Assembly (NCBI RefSeq): GCF_014803385.1
Contig: NZ_JACYFC010000001.1
Coordinates: forward strand, 206,136 to 270,135
From: Marinomonas colpomeniae
GTDB lineage: Bacteria > Pseudomonadota > Gammaproteobacteria > Pseudomonadales > Marinomonadaceae
DNA length: 64,000 bases
Reading direction: 5' to 3'
This document shows, one piece after another, positions 53,097-62,663 of this stretch. The position numbers were made by a program, and so were the translations under genes. The notes beneath the pieces were generated by a model. The model was not told the DNA's origin and made no database searches. It saw only the letters and a list, made by a program, of their open reading frames with translations. Each line of letters begins with the position of its first letter. Position 1 is the stretch's first letter.

Positions 53097-54287
53097 ATGT
53101 TCATGAAATTCAAGTATGCGTCAAGTGCGTTGTTGTTAGTGCTTCTTGCAGGTTGCCAAGAGGAATCTAAACCAACTTCTACTGCGAAAGCTGCCGCTCC
53201 TAAAGTTGAAGTGGGTGTTGTGGTGATAGAACCACAACGAGTAGAACTAAAAACAGAATTACCTGGTCGTACTGCTGCAAGCCTTGTTGCAGGGATTCGT
53301 CCGCAAGTTGGCGGCCTAGTTAATAAACGTTTATTTGAAGAAGGTCAGGATGTGAAAGCAGGGGATGTATTGTATTCCCTAAATGATTCGACATATGTGT
53401 CCTCTTATAATCAGGCTCAAGCAGATTTAGATTCTACTAATGCAATTCTTACATCGGCGCGTCAAACCGACAAGCGATTTTCGGAGTTGCGTAAACAAAA
53501 TAATGTTTCACAATCGGATACAGATGATGCCCATGTAGCTTACCTTGAAGCAGTTGCCAGCCAAAAGAAAGCGGAAGCTGCATTAGAAAGTGCCAAAATC
53601 AATTTAGCCTACACTAAAATTACATCACCGATTGATGGTCGTATTGGTATCTCCGACGTTACCGTAGGTGCTTTGGTGACAGCTAACCAAACAATCACTA
53701 TGACTACTGTGCGTTCATTGGACCCTATTTATGTGGATCTATCACAAACCAGTTTGGACCAATTGAATCAACGAACTCTTCTGTTTAGTGATGATATTGA
53801 AGTAGGCAGCAATAAAGTATTACTAACTCTTGAAGACGGTACTATTTATCACTATCCAGGTGTTTTAAAAGCACGAGAAGTAAGCGTAGATGAATCAACA
53901 GGTAGCGTGACCTTACGTGCTGAATTCCCTAATCCTGATAATTTACTACTTCCTGGTATGTTTGTACGTGGAGAAATTCATGAGGCAACACACAGTGCGG
54001 CTTTATTAGTTCCTCAAAAAGGTGTGTCACGAGATGTTAAAGGCAACCCAATTGCTTATGTAGTGACGGCTGATAACATAATAGAAAAACGAATTCTTAC
54101 AACAGAAAGGGCAATAGGTAATCAATGGTTGATCTCTTCTGGAATTAATGCAGGAGATAAAGTGGTTGTTGAAGGATCTTCAAAAATTAGAACGGGAAGC
54201 GCGGTTACCGCCGTGGAATTAACGTTCGATACTCAAACAGGCGCTATGCTTGCTCAAAATGAAGCAACAACATCGTCTTCGAACTAA
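53097..54287 (+). CDS. RND efflux periplasmic adaptor (AcrA/MexA family) lipoprotein
   Basis: The membrane-fusion subunit linking an RND pump to an outer-membrane channel. The 396-residue protein has a lipoprotein signal ending in LLAGC with Cys20 as the lipidated residue. The barrel-sandwich hybrid has RTAASLVAGIRPQVGGLVNK and AYTKITSPIDGRIGISDVTV, the hairpin is at about residues 100-160, and beta-barrel and membrane-proximal domains follow. AAAGGAAAT precedes the ATG. The pump gene starts 12 nt later. No outer-membrane factor is encoded in the window. Confidence 0.92.
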   Translation: MFMKFKYASSALLLVLLAGCQEESKPTSTAKAAAPKVEVGVVVIEPQRVELKTELPGRTAASLVAGIRPQVGGLVNKRLFEEGQDVKAGDVLYSLNDSTYVSSYNQAQADLDSTNAILTSARQTDKRFSELRKQNNVSQSDTDDAHVAYLEAVASQKKAEAALESAKINLAYTKITSPIDGRIGISDVTVGALVTANQTITMTTVRSLDPIYVDLSQTSLDQLNQRTLLFSDDIEVGSNKVLLTLEDGTIYHYPGVLKAREVSVDESTGSVTLRAEFPNPDNLLLPGMFVRGEIHEATHSAALLVPQKGVSRDVKGNPIAYVVTADNIIEKRILTTERAIGNQWLISSGINAGDKVVVEGSSKIRTGSAVTAVELTFDTQTGAMLAQNEATTSSSN

Positions 54288-54299
54288 GGGAGTATTGAA

Positions 54300-57200
54300 A
54301 TGTTAGCGCAATTTTTTATAAACCGACCTGTTTTTGCTTGGGTTATTTCTATCGCCATCATGCTGGCGGGTTTGGGGGCAATTACTACCTTGCCTATTTC
54401 CCAGTATCCAGATGTTGCACCACCGTCGATTAATATTTCGGCTACTTACACGGGTGCATCAGCAGAAACCGTTGAAAACAGTGTAACTCAGGTTCTAGAG
54501 CAGCAACTGACCGGGCTTGATGGTTTGCTGTATTTTTCTTCTTCGAGTACGTCGACAGGTGGTTCTGATATTACAGTGACATTTGAGCAAGGTACGGATG
54601 CTGATTTGGCTCAAGTGCAAGTTCAAAATAAAGTGCAACAAGTGTCCTCTAGCTTGCCTGAAGCCGTTCAACAAAGAGGCGTGACGGTAACGAAATCGAA
54701 CTCGGATTTCCTTTTAGTTGCGGCGCTCTATGATGAAACAGATACAGACAGTGCTTTTGATGTCGCAGATTTTATGGTGACAAGTGTTCAAGATATTGTT
54801 GCTCGTGTAGAAGGTGTCGGAAGTATCCGGGTGTTTGGTTCTGAGTACGCTATGCGCATCTGGTTAGATCCGTTAAAACTCGCTTCTTATAACTTGATAC
54901 CTTCTGATGTTTCCTCTGCAGTAAGTACGCAGAACACTCAAATTGCTGCAGGTAGTTTAGGTGCTTTTCCTGCAACTCAGGGACAAGAACTAAATGTATC
55001 TGTTACGGCGCAATCAAAGCTGCAAACGGTCGAAGAATTTGAAAAGATCATCTTGGCATATGACGACAGCGGGGCAACAGTTCGTTTAAGCGATGTTGCT
55101 AGAATTGAAATTGGCAGTGAATCTTATTCTAATATTGTGCGGTTAAATGGTCACCCTGGTTCGGGCATGGCCGTTATGTTATCACCTGGTGCCAATGCCT
55201 TATCTACCTCTGAAGGCGTAAAAGCGACATTGGCTGCAATTGAGCCAGACTTACCTGACGGTTACAAATTAGCTTTCCCTGTAGACAGTACTGAGTTTAT
55301 AAAAATATCCATTGAAGAGGTGGTGAAAACGTTATTTGAAGCCATCGCTTTGGTGGTTATTGTGATGTTTATTTTCTTACAGAATTGGCGAGCAACTCTT
55401 ATACCTGCCATTGCGGTCCCTGTTGTTTTATTAGGTGTATTTGGTGTACTAGAAGTAGCTGGCTTCTCGATTAATACCTTGACGATGTTTGGTGTAGTGC
55501 TATCGATTGGACTACTGGTCGATGACGCGATTGTTGTTGTGGAAAACGTAGAACGAGTAATGGAAGAAGAAGGTCTTTCTCCAAAAGAGGCGACGATTAA
55601 ATCCATGAAAGAAATCACCAGTGCCTTAATTGGTATTGCTGTGGTGTTGTCTGCGGTCTTTTTACCAATGGCGTTTTTTAGTGGTTCTGCTGGTGTTATT
55701 TACCGCCAGTTCTCTGTCACTATTATTGCCGCAATGGTACTTTCCGTTATTGTTGCATTAACGTTAACACCAGCATTATGTGCAACCTTGTTGAAACCAA
55801 ACCATGGAGCACCTAAAAAAGGTTTGGGTGGTTGGTTTAACCGTAATTTTGATCGTGCAACAAACTCATATTCTGGTCGAGTGGCTCGTCTTGTCAAACA
55901 ACCTGTTCGTTGGCTGCTTGGCTACGGCATTATTGTCGCTGGTTTGGGTTATATGATGACAAACCTACCAACGGGTTTTTTACCGACGGAAGACCAAGGT
56001 CGAATCATTGTCATGGTGAATTTGCCTGAAGGTTCGTCTCAAGCGCGTACTGATGAAGTGATGCGAAAAGTAGAAAATCACTTTTTAGTATCAGAAAAAG
56101 ACAATGTTGACGCCTTGTTCACTGTGTCTGGTTTTAACTTTATCGGTAGTGGACAGAGTGCGGGTCTTGCTTTTGCTGCACTAAGTGATTGGTCTTTGCG
56201 TACTGATCCAAAAGACAGCGCAAGTGCTATTGTTGCTCGATCTTACGGTGCACTTGGTAAAATTCGTGATGCGCGTATTTTCTCCCTTATTCCTCCTTCT
56301 ATTCGTGGTCTTGGTCAAACAAATGGCTTTACCTTCCAGTTATTGGCCTCTGGTAATACCAGCCGAGAGACGTTAATTACGATGCGAGATGCTTTGTTGT
56401 CGGATGCTCGCACGAGTCCGTTATTGGCTGGCGTTCGTTTGGGCGGTGAATCCGAAGCACCGCAATTAAAAATTGATATTGACCAAGAAAAAGCTTCAGC
56501 ACTTGGTTTGTCTTTATCAAATATCAGTTCGACATTAACCAGTGCATGGGCAGGCAGTTATATTAATGACTTCATTGACCGTGGGCGAGTTAAGAAAGTC
56601 TACATGCAGGGTGATGCTGAATATCGTTCTACGCCAGAAAACTTACAGCATTGGTATGTTCGAGGTAGCGATAACACCATGACACCAATGTCTGCGTTTG
56701 CGACAAGCGAATGGACTTATGGTCCTAAGACGTTAAATCGATTTAATGGTTCTGCGTCTTATCAGATTCAAGGTGCGGGTGCGGCAGGTATCAGTTCAGG
56801 TGTTGCGATGGATGAGTTGCAACGACTCTCTGATGAAATGGCATCAGGTACGGTAGGTGCTTGGAGCGGTTTGTCTTACCAAGAACGATTATCTGGTGGT
56901 CAAACACAGCTTTTGTATGCAATTTCGATCTTGGTAGTTTTCCTATGTCTTGCTGCTTTGTATGAGAGCTGGACTGTTCCTTTTTCTGTGATGTTAGTGA
57001 TTCCTTTAGGGGTTATTGGTGCGGCGGCTGCGGCACATTTACGAGGTTTGGAAAACGATGTGTATTTCCAAGTCGCTTTGTTAACGACGATTGGTCTGTC
57101 ATCGAAGAACGCTATTCTGATTGTTGAGTTTGCAGAAGCGGCTTATCGGAACGGTGCGAATGCTTGGGATGCGGCTGTTGAAGCTTCAAAACTGCGTCTG

Positions 57201-57410
57201 CGTCCTATTATTATGACGTCATTGGCATTTATTGTGGGTACATTACCTTTGGCCTTATCGTCAGGCGCAGGTGCTAACAGTCGAATCTCAATTGGTTCTG
57301 GTATTGTTGGTGGTACCTTAACGGCAACGGTACTGGCTATCTTTTTTGTGCCATTGTTCTTTGTTGTTATACGTCGCTTATTCCCTAAGCGAAAAGAAGC
57401 AGATATATAA
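54300..57410 (+). CDS. RND multidrug efflux permease (AcrB/MexB, HAE1 family)
   Basis: This is the proton-driven inner-membrane pump, 1036 residues as usual for HAE1. It has 12 transmembrane helices, with the first at residues 10-28 (FAWVISIAIMLAGLGAITTL). The proton-relay pair Asp408-Asp409 in TM4 (LLVDDAIVVVENVERVM) is intact. The porter-domain signatures (LPEGSSQARTDEVM, GLGQTNGFTFQLL) and TM10-11 (LLTTIGLSSKNAILIVEFAE) are standard. It presumably exports drugs, dyes or bile-type compounds using a separately encoded TolC. It is co-transcribed with the adaptor. Confidence 0.94.
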   Translation: MLAQFFINRPVFAWVISIAIMLAGLGAITTLPISQYPDVAPPSINISATYTGASAETVENSVTQVLEQQLTGLDGLLYFSSSSTSTGGSDITVTFEQGTDADLAQVQVQNKVQQVSSSLPEAVQQRGVTVTKSNSDFLLVAALYDETDTDSAFDVADFMVTSVQDIVARVEGVGSIRVFGSEYAMRIWLDPLKLASYNLIPSDVSSAVSTQNTQIAAGSLGAFPATQGQELNVSVTAQSKLQTVEEFEKIILAYDDSGATVRLSDVARIEIGSESYSNIVRLNGHPGSGMAVMLSPGANALSTSEGVKATLAAIEPDLPDGYKLAFPVDSTEFIKISIEEVVKTLFEAIALVVIVMFIFLQNWRATLIPAIAVPVVLLGVFGVLEVAGFSINTLTMFGVVLSIGLLVDDAIVVVENVERVMEEEGLSPKEATIKSMKEITSALIGIAVVLSAVFLPMAFFSGSAGVIYRQFSVTIIAAMVLSVIVALTLTPALCATLLKPNHGAPKKGLGGWFNRNFDRATNSYSGRVARLVKQPVRWLLGYGIIVAGLGYMMTNLPTGFLPTEDQGRIIVMVNLPEGSSQARTDEVMRKVENHFLVSEKDNVDALFTVSGFNFIGSGQSAGLAFAALSDWSLRTDPKDSASAIVARSYGALGKIRDARIFSLIPPSIRGLGQTNGFTFQLLASGNTSRETLITMRDALLSDARTSPLLAGVRLGGESEAPQLKIDIDQEKASALGLSLSNISSTLTSAWAGSYINDFIDRGRVKKVYMQGDAEYRSTPENLQHWYVRGSDNTMTPMSAFATSEWTYGPKTLNRFNGSASYQIQGAGAAGISSGVAMDELQRLSDEMASGTVGAWSGLSYQERLSGGQTQLLYAISILVVFLCLAALYESWTVPFSVMLVIPLGVIGAAAAAHLRGLENDVYFQVALLTTIGLSSKNAILIVEFAEAAYRNGANAWDAAVEASKLRLRPIIMTSLAFIVGTLPLALSSGAGANSRISIGSGIVGGTLTATVLAIFFVPLFFVVIRRLFPKRKEADI

Positions 57411-57438
57411 CAAGGTAAGACTTTGAGTAAGAGTGATG

Positions 57439-57479
57439 AAAAAAGGAGCCTTGATCTCATTGATCTGGCTCCTTTTTTT
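57439..57479 (+). terminator. Strong terminator between the efflux operon and phnE
   Basis: AAAAAAGGAGCC (57439-57450) pairs with GGCTCCTTTTTT (57467-57478), with A- and T-runs suited to both directions. Confidence 0.88.
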
Positions 57480-57551
57480 GTTGCTTTACTTCATTCTTTG
57501 AAACGCTTTTTAATGATTTTATTTAAAGTAAAAGTTGTATTAAATAAAACC

Positions 57552-58349
57552 TTATATAAGGCGTTTACGAATATTGACTACGGCAATTTCAGCTAGGATA
57601 ACAATCACAAAAACAGCCAATAAAGCGACGGCAACACGATCCCATTGAAACAAGTTCATTGAATCATCAAGTACGACACCAATTCCGCCAGCGCCAACTA
57701 AACCTAGAACCGCAGATTCTCGAACATTAATGTCCCAGCGAAATAATACGATACTAAAGAAAGCAGGCAAGACTTGCGGCCAGTAACCTTTTAGCAGAAT
57801 GGATAACCAAGATGCGCCAGTGGCTTTTAAGGCTTCAATGGAACCCATGTTTACTTCTTCAATGGCTTCGCCAAGCAATTTACCCACAAAACCAATGGAT
57901 CGAAACGCAATGGCTAATACGCCAGCAATAACGCCAGGGCCAAAAATGGAAACAAACAGCAGCGCCCAAACCAATGAGTTTACTGATCGAGAAGACACTA
58001 AAAAGAATCGAGATATCCACTGACACAGTGCGGAATCAACGATGTTTCTCGCGTTCATTAGCGCTAATGGAACAGCAAAAATAAGTGTGATGAGCGTGCC
58101 TAATGTGGCGATGTTGAGTGTTTCAATCATAGCGTCGTGAATGGCGACTGGATAATAAGCGAAATCCATTGGCCACATACGAGAAAACATATCGGCCATT
58201 TGTTCCGGAGCATCCAGCAGAAATTCAGGAATAACTTCGACAGATTGTACGGATTGAACAAACGCCATAACGAGAACCAAATAAACGGCATAGCGAGACA
58301 GTTTTTGTTTCAGGGTAAAGCGTTCCCAGTGATGATCTATTGTGTTCAT
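57552..58349 (-). CDS. phnE: PhnE-type ABC transporter permease (second copy)
   Basis: A 265-residue inner-membrane permease of a phosphonate-type importer. It has about six hydrophobic helices and the docking-loop segment EAIEEVNMGSIEALKATGAS at about residues 165-184, followed by WLSILLKGYWPQVLPAFFSI. The C-terminal LGLVGAGGIGVVLDDSMNLF is the PhnE signature. It starts 21 nt after the first phnE copy; the two differ widely and probably form a heterodimer. GGAGCC lies before the ATG. Confidence 0.9.
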   Translation of the reverse strand: MNTIDHHWERFTLKQKLSRYAVYLVLVMAFVQSVQSVEVIPEFLLDAPEQMADMFSRMWPMDFAYYPVAIHDAMIETLNIATLGTLITLIFAVPLALMNARNIVDSALCQWISRFFLVSSRSVNSLVWALLFVSIFGPGVIAGVLAIAFRSIGFVGKLLGEAIEEVNMGSIEALKATGASWLSILLKGYWPQVLPAFFSIVLFRWDINVRESAVLGLVGAGGIGVVLDDSMNLFQWDRVAVALLAVFVIVILAEIAVVNIRKRLI

Positions 58350-58370
58350 AAAATAGGCTCCTAGGTCAAA

Positions 58371-59165
58371 CTAGCGAAAAATGCGGCGAACAATGTTGGA
58401 AAGAAACTCGCCAAACATAATAAGAGCAATAATGATGATTAAGATGGCAGCAACAAAATCATAATCAAAGCGTTGAAAAGCAGAAAATAATGTTCCGCCT
58501 AAACCACCTGCGCCGACGATGCCGACCATGGTTGAGTTACGTAGATTTGAATCAAGCTGGTAAGTAGAAAAACCAATAAAGCGAGCAAATACTTGAGGCA
58601 TCACAGAGAACAAGATAATGCTTGTAAATCCTGCGCCAGTTGCACGAATTGCTTCGACTTGTTTAAGTGAAATTTCCTCAATGGCTTCCGCAAAAAGTTT
58701 GGCAATAAAGCCTATAGACGCCACAATTAAGGTAAGAATCCCGGCCAATGCACCAAATCCTACGCTCTTAACAAATAAGATTGCAATGATGACGGGATGG
58801 AAAGTACGACAAAGCGCGATAACAGCACGTACTGGTGAGCTGATCCAGCTTGGCATCATATTACGAGCGGCAAATAACCCTAAAAATAGAGAGATGAAAA
58901 TGCCACAAATACTGGAAATAACCGCAATTTCTAAACTTTCTATTAAGCCACTTAATAACAATGACCAACGGCTAAAATTAGGTGGAATCATGCGACCTAA
59001 TAAATTGCTAGCATGCCCAAAGCCTTCGTTGATTCGTCCCCAGCTAAGATCCATCGCGTTAAAGGTGTAAAGAACATAACAGACCACAAGCAGCCAAATC
59101 GCACTGATAAACCAGTTATGTTTGAAGGGATTTTCTCGGTTTTTGTTTGTGTCTATACCATCCAT
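58371..59165 (-). CDS. phnE: PhnE-type ABC transporter permease (first copy)
   Basis: A 264-residue permease, paralogue of the next gene. [20 protein letters not shown] forms the ATPase-docking loop and [20 protein letters not shown] the C-terminal signature. A strong GGAGGTGA sits before the ATG within the 3' end of phnC, with a 13-nt overlap, so translation is coupled. Two phnE genes after phnC occur in several phosphonate, phosphite and related importers. Substrate unknown. Confidence 0.9.
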   Translation of the reverse strand: MDGIDTNKNRENPFKHNWFISAIWLLVVCYVLYTFNAMDLSWGRINEGFGHASNLLGRMIPPNFSRWSLLLSGLIESLEIAVISSICGIFISLFLGLFAARNMMPSWISSPVRAVIALCRTFHPVIIAILFVKSVGFGALAGILTLIVASIGFIAKLFAEAIEEISLKQVEAIRATGAGFTSIILFSVMPQVFARFIGFSTYQLDSNLRNSTMVGIVGAGGLGGTLFSAFQRFDYDFVAAILIIIIALIMFGEFLSNIVRRIFR

Positions 59166-59938
59166 GATTCACCTCCATAAATTTGTTTTAGGTGATCATC
59201 TGTGATGCCTTCAGGTGGACCATCATAAACCACAATGCCATTACTCATGCCGATCATACGTTTAGCAAAACGACTAGCCAGTTTAACGTCATGAATATTA
59301 ACCAATGCAGGGATGTTTTTTTCTTCCGAGAAGCGTTCCAAAAGCTCCATAATTTCGACTGCTGTTTTTGGATCAAGCGATGACGTTGGTTCGTCCGCTA
59401 GTAAGATTTTTGGGTTTTGCATGACGGCTCTTGCGATACCAACACGTTGACGTTGTCCACCGGATAAACTGTCTGCTCGTTTAGATGCGTGCTCGGTTAA
59501 ACCAACGGCGTCTAACAGTTCAAATGCGGTGTTGATGTCTTCTTGGCTGAACTTTCTGCGCCACGCTTGCCAAGCCGACATGTAGCCAAGTCGACCCGTT
59601 AATACGTTCTCAATAACAGTTAAGCGTTCAACAAGGTTGTATTCCTGAAAAACCATGCCTACTTGGCGGCGTAGCTTGCGAAGTTGGGCGCCTTTGGCCA
59701 AGCAAAGATCGGCGTTATCAAACAGAATCTGTCCATCAGTTGGATCAATGAGTCGGTTGATACAACGTAATAAGGTACTTTTCCCTGTTCCAGAAGGTCC
59801 GATAATGGCGATGATTCCAGGTTCGGTGATGTTGATGTCTATCCCTTTTAAAATGGGATTACCGGCAGTGTATTCTTTTTTTAAGTTTCTGATTTCAAGG
59901 AAACTTGAACGCTCAGCGACGCTTTGAGTTACAGACAT
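59153..59938 (-). CDS. phnC: PhnC-type ABC transporter ATPase
   Basis: The ATPase of the importer, 261 residues. Walker [10 protein letters not shown] is at 47-55, signature [13 protein letters not shown] and Walker [14 protein letters not shown] follow, then [20 protein letters not shown], a PhnC-typical switch region. It lies 99 nt after phnD with a strong hairpin in the gap. No carbon-phosphorus lyase or phosphonatase gene is seen in the window, so the substrate could be phosphonate, phosphite or another oxyanion. Confidence 0.92.
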   Translation of the reverse strand: MSVTQSVAERSSFLEIRNLKKEYTAGNPILKGIDINITEPGIIAIIGPSGTGKSTLLRCINRLIDPTDGQILFDNADLCLAKGAQLRKLRRQVGMVFQEYNLVERLTVIENVLTGRLGYMSAWQAWRRKFSQEDINTAFELLDAVGLTEHASKRADSLSGGQRQRVGIARAVMQNPKILLADEPTSSLDPKTAVEIMELLERFSEEKNIPALVNIHDVKLASRFAKRMIGMSNGIVVYDGPPEGITDDHLKQIYGGESWMV

Positions 59939-59966
59939 GGTGTTTTCCTACAGGCAAAGAGATCCA

Positions 59967-59990
59967 AGCAGCCTGACTTCTCAGGCTGCT
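59967..59990 (-). promoter_or_regulatory. Intercistronic hairpin between phnD and phnC
   Basis: A perfect 10-bp stem, AGCAGCCTGA (59967-59976) and TCAGGCTGCT (59981-59990), with tetraloop CTTC (GAAG in the RNA). Without a T-run it probably protects the 3' end of phnD mRNA, giving more binding protein than membrane subunits. Confidence 0.75.
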
Positions 59991-60037
59991 GGTTATTATT
60001 TCTTTAAATGAATTTAAATGTATTAACTAGAGGGTTA

Positions 60038-61075
60038 TTAGTTCTTTTTCGCCGCTTCTTTTGCTCGTTTAGCTGCGGCTTTAGCTGCGTCTGCTTCTGC
60101 TAGCTGCTTAAGTCCAGTCTTGGTGTAAGCGGTGCCAGATGAATGAGCAATGTCTCGGATAATTTGCCAATCTTTTGCGTATGTCACTGGGAAGAAACGA
60201 TCAGCGCCACCAAAAGTTTTTTGCATTTCAGCTGGGAAGCGGAAAGTGAAAAATGCTTCTTTGATTTTCTCAACAAGCTCAGGGTTTAAGTCATGAGCGT
60301 AGCCAAAAGAAGAGGTCGGAAAGCGTGGGCTAGTATAAATAGTACGAAAATCGTCTTTGTCTATACGTTCTGCTGCGATCATACGTTTGTATACATCAGA
60401 GGCAACTGGCGCAGCATCATAATCTCCAGAAAGCACGCCCATAATAGATTGATCATGTTTACCTGAGTATTTCACTTCATAATCCGTATCTGGCGTAAGA
60501 CCCAATGCTGGGAATAAAGCACGTGGTGCTAAGTTACCAGAGTTAGAAGACGCAGAAGTATGGGCAACCACCTTGCCTTTTAAATCAGTCATTTTAGTGA
60601 TGTCGCTGTCTTTGCGAACGATTGTAATTAGATTGTAGCCTTGGAACGATTCTTCCGTGCCTTTTACTGCGATAGGAACTAAGCCACCTAAGTTAACTGC
60701 GTAACCTGTTGGTCCTGTAGAGAAACCAGCAATGTGCAAACGGCCAGAACGAAGCGCTTCCACTTCAGCAGCATTTGAGTGAACAGTGTAATAAACCACT
60801 TTTTTACCAGTGACGTCGCTTAGGTATTTTTGAAAGTCGCTGAATGCGTCCTTATAAACTGCTGGATCTTCTACAGGCGTGTAAGTGAAAACAAGCGTGC
60901 TAGGGTCGCGCCATTGTTTTGAGTCTTTTGGAAGGTCAGCTACGAGGTCATAGTTATCGTCGCAAAACTTGTCGTCGAGAACGCCTCGATAAGCACAATC
61001 GTCGGCTAACGCTGTGCTGGCACCTAATAGTAATGAGCCAGAGAGAGCTAAGCCAGTCAGTAATTTAATAGACAT
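60038..61075 (-). CDS. phnD: Phosphonate-type ABC transporter substrate-binding protein
   Basis: The periplasmic receptor, 345 residues from ATG at 61075, chosen because GAGGAAAC lies 4 nt upstream (the frame extends to 61096). The Sec signal is LLTGLALSGSLLLGASTALA. The PhnD fold shows DPAVYKDAFSDFQKYLSDVT, GFSTGPTGYAVNLGG and VVAHTSASSNSGNLAPRALF, the last being the usual anion-binding serine loop. A Lys/Ala-rich tail of about 20 residues (DAAKAAAKRAKEAAKKN) is unusual. It is the first gene after the sigma-54 promoter. Confidence 0.92.
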   Translation of the reverse strand: MSIKLLTGLALSGSLLLGASTALADDCAYRGVLDDKFCDDNYDLVADLPKDSKQWRDPSTLVFTYTPVEDPAVYKDAFSDFQKYLSDVTGKKVVYYTVHSNAAEVEALRSGRLHIAGFSTGPTGYAVNLGGLVPIAVKGTEESFQGYNLITIVRKDSDITKMTDLKGKVVAHTSASSNSGNLAPRALFPALGLTPDTDYEVKYSGKHDQSIMGVLSGDYDAAPVASDVYKRMIAAERIDKDDFRTIYTSPRFPTSSFGYAHDLNPELVEKIKEAFFTFRFPAEMQKTFGGADRFFPVTYAKDWQIIRDIAHSSGTAYTKTGLKQLAEADAAKAAAKRAKEAAKKN

Positions 61076-61179
61076 TATTGTTTCCTCATTATGCATTTAT
61101 TATTTTTGTTATCACCGGTCGGGAGGTTCCGTTGTCGGAGATGAGTCACTCAGCATTGGTGCTAAGCTGATTTGTATAT

Positions 61180-61195
61180 AGCAAGGCAAGTGCCA
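61180..61195 (-). promoter_or_regulatory. Sigma-54 promoter of the phnDCEE operon
   Basis: On the minus strand the sequence reads TGGCAC-TTGCC-TTGCT (61195 to 61180), a full match to the -24/-12 consensus TGGCAC-N5-TTGCW. It points toward phnD, about 105 nt before its ATG. An NtrC-type activator gene lies directly upstream. Confidence 0.85.
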
Positions 61196-61215
61196 ATACG
61201 AATAAATCGTTTATA

Positions 61216-61226
61216 AACAGTCTGTT
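61216..61226. promoter_or_regulatory. Candidate upstream activator site (AACAG-T-CTGTT)
   Basis: A perfect 5-1-5 palindrome lies about 20-35 bp upstream of the sigma-54 promoter. It is close for an enhancer, and other sites may lie within the activator gene. Weak evidence. Confidence 0.3.
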
Positions 61227-61295
61227 ATGATTTTTCATGGACTTATGTTTATGTCACTTGGGACGCTTTGGTCTCATGATCGATTGTTAAATGGG

Positions 61296-62663
61296 TCACT
61301 CTTGTCCATCTTCTTCGTGCGCTTTGAATTGTTGCTTATCTAATTGATGTTTCTTCATTTTTCGATATAGCGTCTTGCGGGACATATCGAGTAATTCAGC
61401 TGCTTCGTTCAATTGTCCATTTTTGGCTCTAAGCCCTTCTTCGATAATGTGGCGTTCGAATTGCCCCATACGTTCTTCATAACTGCTGCTGGTATCATCT
61501 TCACGTTTTATTGAAGCTAAAGAGGTTTCACTGATTCCGAGTACAAAACGATCCGCCGCGTTTTTAAGTTCTCGTACATTGCCCGGCCATTGATGTTGAA
61601 TTAAATGGTCGATAAACGAAGAGGTAATTACCGGCAGAGGCTTAGCAAAATGATCCGCTGCTTTTTGAGCGTAATGGTGAAAAAGCTGCAAGATGTCTTC
61701 AGGGCGATCTCTTAGCGGTGGAATAGTGAGGCTGGCGACATTGAGACGGTAAAATAAATCTTTGCGAAACTTTCCTTGTTCGCCCAATAGCGCGAGATTG
61801 TCTTTACTGGCGGCAATGACCGTCAGCTCGACGGGAATCGGAGTCGTGCTGCCAACACGTTCAATGGTTCGTTCCTGTAAAACGCGCAGTAATTTTATTT
61901 GCACTGGAAGCGGCATGGTTTCGATTTCGTCTAAAAATAGCGTACCGCCGTTTGCGGCTTCAATCTTGCCTATGTGGCGTTTGTTTGCACCGGTGAAAGA
62001 GCCAGCCTCATGTCCAAACAATTCACTTTCAATAAGACTTTCGCTGATGCCGCCGCAGTTAATGGCAATGAATCGGCTTTTGTTTCTGAGGCTGAATTGA
62101 TGCAGCGCTCTGGCAACCACATCTTTTCCGCATCCCGTTTCGCCATAAATAATGGTGTCGATGTTGGCTTGAGCCAGTGAGGATATGTGCTGGCGAATAC
62201 CTTTGATTGAAGCTGATTCGCCGATGATGAGCGCTTCTAATCCTGTTTGCTGGGCGATGTTTTGCTTTAAATTGCGGTTCTCTAAAACGAGCTGTCTTTT
62301 GTCCGCAGCACGTTGTAGTTGATTGATTAGTTGCGCAGGTTGCAGTGGTTTTTCCAGAAAATCATAAGCGCCTTCTTTCATGGCTTCTATTGCCATTGGA
62401 ATATCGCCGTGGCCGCTCATGAGTAAAACGGGCAACTCATTATCCAATTCTTGGGTGCGAGCAAGTAGGCTTAATCCATCCATTTTTGGCATTCTTACGT
62501 CACTCAGAATAACCGCCGCACTGTTTTTATTTAATGAAATAAGCGCTTTTTCTGCTCTGATATGGCTTTCAACGTCAAAACCTTCTAGCTCAAGCATTTC
62601 TGTTAAGGCTTCGATGATGGTTGGGTCGTCGTCGATAATGATTATTTTTATTGTGTTGTTCAT
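61296..62663 (-). CDS. Sigma-54-dependent response regulator, NtrC/DctD type
   Basis: A 455-residue activator. The receiver domain has DDD at 11-13 and phosphoacceptor Asp55 (LSDVRMPKMDG). The AAA+ domain has GETGCGKD at 174-181 and the sigma-54-contact loop as GSFTGA (221-226), a Ser variant of GAFTGA. The C-terminal Fis-type HTH reads NEAAELLDMSRKTLYRKMKK. It overlaps the kinase operon (adjacent stop and start) and lies immediately upstream of the sigma-54 promoter of phnD, so it is the likely activator of that transporter operon. Confidence 0.92.
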   Translation of the reverse strand: MNNTIKIIIIDDDPTIIEALTEMLELEGFDVESHIRAEKALISLNKNSAAVILSDVRMPKMDGLSLLARTQELDNELPVLLMSGHGDIPMAIEAMKEGAYDFLEKPLQPAQLINQLQRAADKRQLVLENRNLKQNIAQQTGLEALIIGESASIKGIRQHISSLAQANIDTIIYGETGCGKDVVARALHQFSLRNKSRFIAINCGGISESLIESELFGHEAGSFTGANKRHIGKIEAANGGTLFLDEIETMPLPVQIKLLRVLQERTIERVGSTTPIPVELTVIAASKDNLALLGEQGKFRKDLFYRLNVASLTIPPLRDRPEDILQLFHHYAQKAADHFAKPLPVITSSFIDHLIQHQWPGNVRELKNAADRFVLGISETSLASIKREDDTSSSYEERMGQFERHIIEEGLRAKNGQLNEAAELLDMSRKTLYRKMKKHQLDKQQFKAHEEDGQE

